Shown here piece by piece: positions 34,845 to 37,815 of a stretch of 37,815 bases of DNA. Source of the stretch: Hespellia sp. (GTDB taxonomy: Bacteria > Bacillota > Clostridia > Lachnospirales > Lachnospiraceae); NCBI GenBank assembly GCA_022790755.1, contig JAAVXR010000090.1, forward strand, positions 1 through 37,815, written 5' to 3'. Both the position numbers and the translations under genes were made by a program. Below the pieces are notes generated by a model. The model had not been told where the DNA came from and did no database searches. It saw nothing but the letters and a program-made list of their open reading frames with translations. Numbering within the stretch: position 1 is the stretch's first letter; each line of letters opens with the position of its first letter.

Positions 34845-35276
34845 ATGGTTGGGATTTTGATAGCGACTCATGGGGACTTTGCAGCTGGATTGTTGAATGC
34901 TGTGGAATTGATTTTGGGGAAGCAGGAGAAAGTGGAGACGATTGGGCTGCGTCATGGAGACGGGTTTGAGGAGTTCGGTGATAAAGTGAGGACAGCGTTG
35001 GAATCTTTGGATGATGGAGACGGTGTCTTGGTATTTGTAGATATACTTGGAGGCACACCTTCCAATACAATCTTTAAATGTCTGGAAGACAAGAAATTCA
35101 AGGCATTTGCCGGAGTGAGCATGCCGATGGTGGTCCAGGCGGTGACTATGCGTGAAGGTGTGACAGCGGACGAATTGTATGAATCGGTACTGGAAGTAGC
35201 CAGCGAACCTCCGATTCTTTTGCATGAGATGTATGAAGAAATGAAAGCAGGAGAAGTGGAGGAAGATGATATCTAA
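34845..35276 (+). CDS. PTS mannose/fructose/sorbose family EIIA component
   Basis: A 143-residue EIIA-Man domain that takes phosphate from HPr and passes it to EIIB. The phosphorylated histidine is H9 in MVGILIATHGDFAAG; VFVDILGGTPSN (residues 63-74) is the second family signature. ATG 34845 follows AGGAGGAAGAAAAG. Unusually it is a separate gene with its own promoter/operator, followed by a terminator and a convergent aldolase gene, with EIIB and EIIC beyond. The sugar is not readable from the sequence. Confidence 0.93.
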   Translation: MVGILIATHGDFAAGLLNAVELILGKQEKVETIGLRHGDGFEEFGDKVRTALESLDDGDGVLVFVDILGGTPSNTIFKCLEDKKFKAFAGVSMPMVVQAVTMREGVTADELYESVLEVASEPPILLHEMYEEMKAGEVEEDDI

Positions 35277-35331
35277 AGATCGCTGTTTCTGTAATACATA
35301 TTCAAATGGCCTCCTGTTTGGCTGAAAAGAC

Positions 35332-35375
35332 CAGCGGCCGGCATTCAGATATATGTTTCTGAATGCCGGCCGCTG
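35332..35375. terminator. Strong hairpin between EIIA and aldolase genes
   Basis: A perfect 17-bp GC-rich stem: 35332-35348 with 35359-35375 around a 10-nt loop. Neither side has a long T tract; the minus side reads GTCTTTTC. It lies between convergent genes and probably acts in both directions. Confidence 0.75.
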
Positions 35376-35428
35376 TTGTTAAAATTATGAAAAAAGAGGA
35401 GAAGACAAATGAAAATAAATGCGATCTG

Positions 35429-36310
35429 CTATAGAATCGCGTCAGCAAATACGGTCATGGCTGCTTTGATATTTTCTTTCATTCCTTCACGACCGGCAGA
35501 AATCAGATCGTGGAAAAATACCTTATCGTCGCCGGATTGGTTGATCAAATCACGGATTTTGTTGCCTCCGGCCATTGAGCCATATGTATAATAATTGATT
35601 TTTGTAATTCCATTGTGAATCGCTGTCTTGAAATCTTCATCCGAAACTCCGGAGCCACCGTGCATAACGAATGGAATATCAATTTCCTTTTTGATCTCGG
35701 TAATACGGTTTAAATCTAACTTGGGTTCTGTCAGATAAACACCGTGTGTGGTTCCGAATGAGATGGCGAGTGCGTCTACGCCAGTTTCTTCTACGAATTC
35801 CTTTGCAGTAATTGGATCGGTATAGCAATCGTCCAGAGAATCAAAATCTTCGGCGCCAACTGCACCCCGACCTTCACCGCCGCCAACGGAAGAAGTGAAG
35901 ATATGGCCGAGTTCCGCTTCGACAGAAACGTTGACAGCGTGTGCAATTTTTACGATTTCTGTTGTCTCTTTTAGATTTTCTTCATAACTCTTAGCGGAAG
36001 CATCATACATTATAGAGGTGAATCCTAAACGGATTGCCTGCATACACATATCAAATGAAGCGCCATGATCCAGATGCACGCAAACGGGAACAGAAGCTCT
36101 TCTGGCATAGTCCAGCATGATGGGTCCAATTTCTTGCAGAGAGATCAGATTCTCGTGGACTTCCGCGTGTTGGAGAATCACTGGAACCTGCAGTTCTTGT
36201 GCAGCGGCGATCACAGCCTGGATAGATTCTAGATTCGGTACGTTAAATGCACCGACGGCGTATTTTCTTTCCTTTGCATCTTTTAAGACTTCTTTCATCG
36301 TTACTAACAT
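35429..36310 (-). CDS. Class II fructose/tagatose-bisphosphate aldolase family protein
   Basis: A 293-residue zinc-dependent aldolase fold protein: N terminus YAVGAFNVPNLESIQAVI, zinc-binding VCVHLDHGASFDMC, EAELGHIFTS, AISFGTTHGVYL and FVMHGGSGVSDEDF. Such enzymes (FbaA, GatY, KbaY) split ketose bisphosphates into DHAP and an aldehyde. Being in a PTS island points to catabolism of the imported sugar, such as a tagatose-type route, rather than glycolysis. ATG 36310 follows CGGAGGTACAAAAT on the minus strand. Its promoter contains the shared 13-bp operator. Confidence 0.92.
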   Translation of the reverse strand: MLVTMKEVLKDAKERKYAVGAFNVPNLESIQAVIAAAQELQVPVILQHAEVHENLISLQEIGPIMLDYARRASVPVCVHLDHGASFDMCMQAIRLGFTSIMYDASAKSYEENLKETTEIVKIAHAVNVSVEAELGHIFTSSVGGGEGRGAVGAEDFDSLDDCYTDPITAKEFVEETGVDALAISFGTTHGVYLTEPKLDLNRITEIKKEIDIPFVMHGGSGVSDEDFKTAIHNGITKINYYTYGSMAGGNKIRDLINQSGDDKVFFHDLISAGREGMKENIKAAMTVFADAIL

Positions 36311-36346
36311 ATTTTGTACCTCCGTTTGATATCGTTCGTTTCTAAA

Positions 36347-36375
36347 ATTATAACCAGTGGTAATGTATATGTCAA
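36347..36375 (-). promoter_or_regulatory. Promoter of the aldolase gene with internal operator
   Basis: On the minus strand a consensus TTGACA (36375-36370), 17 nt, TATAAT (36352-36347). The operator TAACCAGTGGTAA (36351-36363, plus-strand reading) abuts the -10 box, within the spacer. Confidence 0.85.
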
Positions 36376-36481
36376 TCCTAAATTTTAATTACCGTTGGAA
36401 ATATAATTGTATATATCTTATAAATATTTTATATTTTTTTAATTACTTTTTCACAAAAAATTAAAAAAATGTCGATTTTTA

Positions 36482-36509
36482 TTGACATATTAATGACCAG
36501 TGGTATTAT
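36482..36509 (+). promoter_or_regulatory. Promoter of EIIB-EIIC with internal operator
   Basis: TTGACA (36482-36487), 16 nt, TATTAT (36504-36509). The operator core ACCAGTGGT (36496-36504; 13-mer TGACCAGTGGTAT 36494-36506) lies in the spacer against the -10 box, as in the divergent promoter. Confidence 0.8.
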
Positions 36510-36628
36510 AAAGTGTAACGGGAGCTGATTTGTTATGAACATTGGTAAGTCACTATATAACAATTGGTTCTGTGAATGAATTGAAAAAAATGACAATATG
36601 TCATATTTTAAGGAAGGAGGAGTTTTCC

Positions 36629-37108
36629 ATGAAGATTGAAGGTGTTGTACTGGTAAGAATTGATGACAGATTGATTCATGGACAGGTGATGACATCCTGG
36701 CTGAATTACACAAGCGCAAATAAGATCATGATTATTGATGACGGCGTGGCGGCAGATGCTTTTATGAAGAGCGTGTTGAAGACTTGTGTACCGGCGAATG
36801 TCAAACTCGCTACATTTACTGTTGAGAGAGCGGTAGCAAGATTGCAGAAGGGATTTGCAGGGGATCATTGTATCATTCTTGTAAAATACCCGGAGACCTT
36901 ACATCGTTTGATGAAAGCAGGAATTGTGTTTGATGAGATTAATATCGGAGGAATGGGAGTTAGCGGAACCAGAACAAAGTTCTTCCGGAATATTTCTGCA
37001 TCAGAGGAAGAGAAAGCAATGCTGAAAGAAATGGTGGATGCAGGGTCCAAGATCAGTGTCAGAATCATTGCGGAAGACAGTGAAACAGATATTTCGAAAA
37101 TGTTGTAA
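36629..37108 (+). CDS. PTS mannose/fructose/sorbose family EIIB component
   Basis: A 159-residue EIIB-Man domain that passes phosphate from EIIA to the incoming sugar. The phosphorylated histidine is H17 in VRIDDRLIHGQV, the family signature; INIGGMGVSGTRTKFFRN is the second conserved block. ATG 36629 follows AAGGAAGGAGGAGTTTTCC. A frame back to 36542 covers leader sequence and is rejected. It is the first structural gene after the divergent promoter, 26 nt before EIIC. Confidence 0.95.
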   Translation: MKIEGVVLVRIDDRLIHGQVMTSWLNYTSANKIMIIDDGVAADAFMKSVLKTCVPANVKLATFTVERAVARLQKGFAGDHCIILVKYPETLHRLMKAGIVFDEINIGGMGVSGTRTKFFRNISASEEEKAMLKEMVDAGSKISVRIIAEDSETDISKML

Positions 37109-37134
37109 CAGATTCAAAGGAAAGGGGAAACACA

Positions 37135-37815
37135 ATGCATATTACGTTTTTTCAGGCAATTTTAATCGGTATTGTATATTACCTTGGTAATATTGGTACG
37201 CCATGGTTGTCCTTGTTAGGAAGTATTTCTGTAGTCTATAAACCACTGGTAGCAGGTACGCTGGTAGGATTCATTTTAGGAGATCCAGTACAAGGATGTA
37301 TCATCGGTGCGGCAATCAACCTGCCTTATGTAGCATTTATTTCTGCAGGTGGAACGGCTCCTCAGGACCCAGGTCTTGCTGGTACTGTTGGTACGGCATG
37401 GGCGATGGCTGCAGGAGTAGATCCAGCGACGGCAGTTACGATTGCACTTCCATTAGGACTTTTGGGAACAATGATCTGGGTAGCTCATATGACATTGGAT
37501 GTAACGTTCGTACATATGGCAGATAAAGCGGCAGAAGAAGGCAATATCGAAAAGATTTGTTTCTACCATGTAGTACCTCCACAGATTTTGATGTTCTGTC
37601 TGTGTGTGATCCCGGCGACGATCGCGACTTATTATGGTTCTACAGCGGTGCAGGGATTGATTGAACAGTTGACAGGAAGACCGTTGACCGTTCTCCAGGT
37701 AATTGGTGGTCTGCTTCCGGCGCTTGGTATTGCAATGAACCTTCGTGCAATTTCCAGACCGGGAACCTTGTTATTCTATATGGTTGGATTCATTATGGTA
37801 CAGTATATGGGACTG
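37135..37815 (+). CDS. PTS mannose/fructose/sorbose family EIIC component, 3' end cut by window
   Basis: The first 227 codons of the membrane channel subunit, still open at the last base. It starts MHITFFQAILIGIVYYLGN and shows LVAGTLVGFILGDPVQG and IIGAAINLPYVAFIS, the conserved EIIC sorbose/N-acetylgalactosamine-type blocks. ATG 37135 follows AAGGAAAGGGGAAACACA. A gene for EIID would be expected next, outside the window. It forms one operon with EIIB. Confidence 0.95.
   Translation, partial: MHITFFQAILIGIVYYLGNIGTPWLSLLGSISVVYKPLVAGTLVGFILGDPVQGCIIGAAINLPYVAFISAGGTAPQDPGLAGTVGTAWAMAAGVDPATAVTIALPLGLLGTMIWVAHMTLDVTFVHMADKAAEEGNIEKICFYHVVPPQILMFCLCVIPATIATYYGSTAVQGLIEQLTGRPLTVLQVIGGLLPALGIAMNLRAISRPGTLLFYMVGFIMVQYMGL

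Larger units (their letters stand above)
36311..36628. other. Divergent regulatory region of the PTS island
   Basis: This 318-nt AT-rich region holds two divergent promoters, each with the 13-bp operator, and the leader of EIIB. A 14-codon frame, ATG 36535 to TGA 36579, preceded by GGGAG, could be a leader peptide but is unsupported. No other gene is seen. Confidence 0.7.

Noticed and set aside
34713-35225. A 170-codon minus-strand frame opposite the PTS EIIA gene
   Set aside because: The EIIA gene has His9, family motifs, promoter and SD; the opposite frame runs through the promoter/operator and shows no domain.
35409-35591. A 60-codon plus-strand frame with an upstream GAGGAG
   Set aside because: It lies opposite the conserved C-terminal end of the aldolase and has no domain; kept only as a possible rearrangement remnant.
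1-37815. tRNA or rRNA genes, CRISPR arrays, IS ends, attachment sites
   Set aside because: I scanned the intergenic gaps and saw no T-loop-like GGTTCGAATCC blocks, no regularly spaced repeats and no transposase or integrase genes.

Overview
This window looks like the chromosome of a low-to-moderate GC, endospore-forming Clostridia, most likely a gut Lachnospiraceae (Ruminococcus/Mediterraneibacter/Dorea-like). The indications are dapL-type lysine synthesis, an acetyl-CoA-type MetA, DUF1540, DUF5685 and SEC-C proteins, a GerA/SpoVAF-type germination protein, an infC gene with an ATT start, and strong AGGAGG ribosome binding sites throughout. I see no phage, IS element, CRISPR array, tRNA or rRNA. 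Most of the window is ordinary core chromosome.

Layout: 1-258 is the 3' end of a flavodiiron-type protein. The minus strand from 337 to 4288 carries a soluble chemoreceptor with an adjacent FIST sensor, dxr (MEP pathway) and a HAD phosphatase. The plus strand from 4475 to 10028 holds a MATE exporter broken by an in-frame TAG, a DUF5685 protein, a second MATE exporter, a J-domain protein, a small membrane protein and a Nudix hydrolase. It is followed by glnS and a MocR/PdxR-type regulator (10166-13409). Next come a small membrane-anchored acidic protein (minus), cardiolipin synthase, purA, a small membrane protein, a DUF6033-like protein, a SEC-C protein, a YdcF protein, an aldo/keto reductase and a double-DUF1540 protein (to 20925). 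The 21-25 kb section has AI-2E transporter-metA and a two-gene unit of unknown function. dapL and a second aminotransferase diverge at 25.8 kb, followed by dUTPase, the GerA-family protein, a third MATE exporter with degV, and a sodium symporter (minus). The translation operon infC-rpmI-rplT (33.4-34.6 kb) follows a probable L20 leader. The last 3 kb is a mannose-family PTS island: EIIA, a divergent class II aldolase, EIIB, and EIIC cut by the window end.

Two regulatory architectures stand out. First, the J-domain gene and glnS, two kilobases apart and unrelated in function, are preceded by near-identical leader cassettes. Each encodes a 12-13 residue peptide ending PYLLVL with its own ribosome binding site, a hairpin over the peptide's start codon, a hairpin over its stop codon, and exactly 24 nt to the main start codon. 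Second, the three PTS/aldolase promoters all carry a 13-bp palindrome close to TTACCANTGGTAA placed against the -35 or -10 box. This predicts one repressor, not encoded in the window, for the whole island.

All functions are assigned by reading motifs and general family resemblance. No database search was run.
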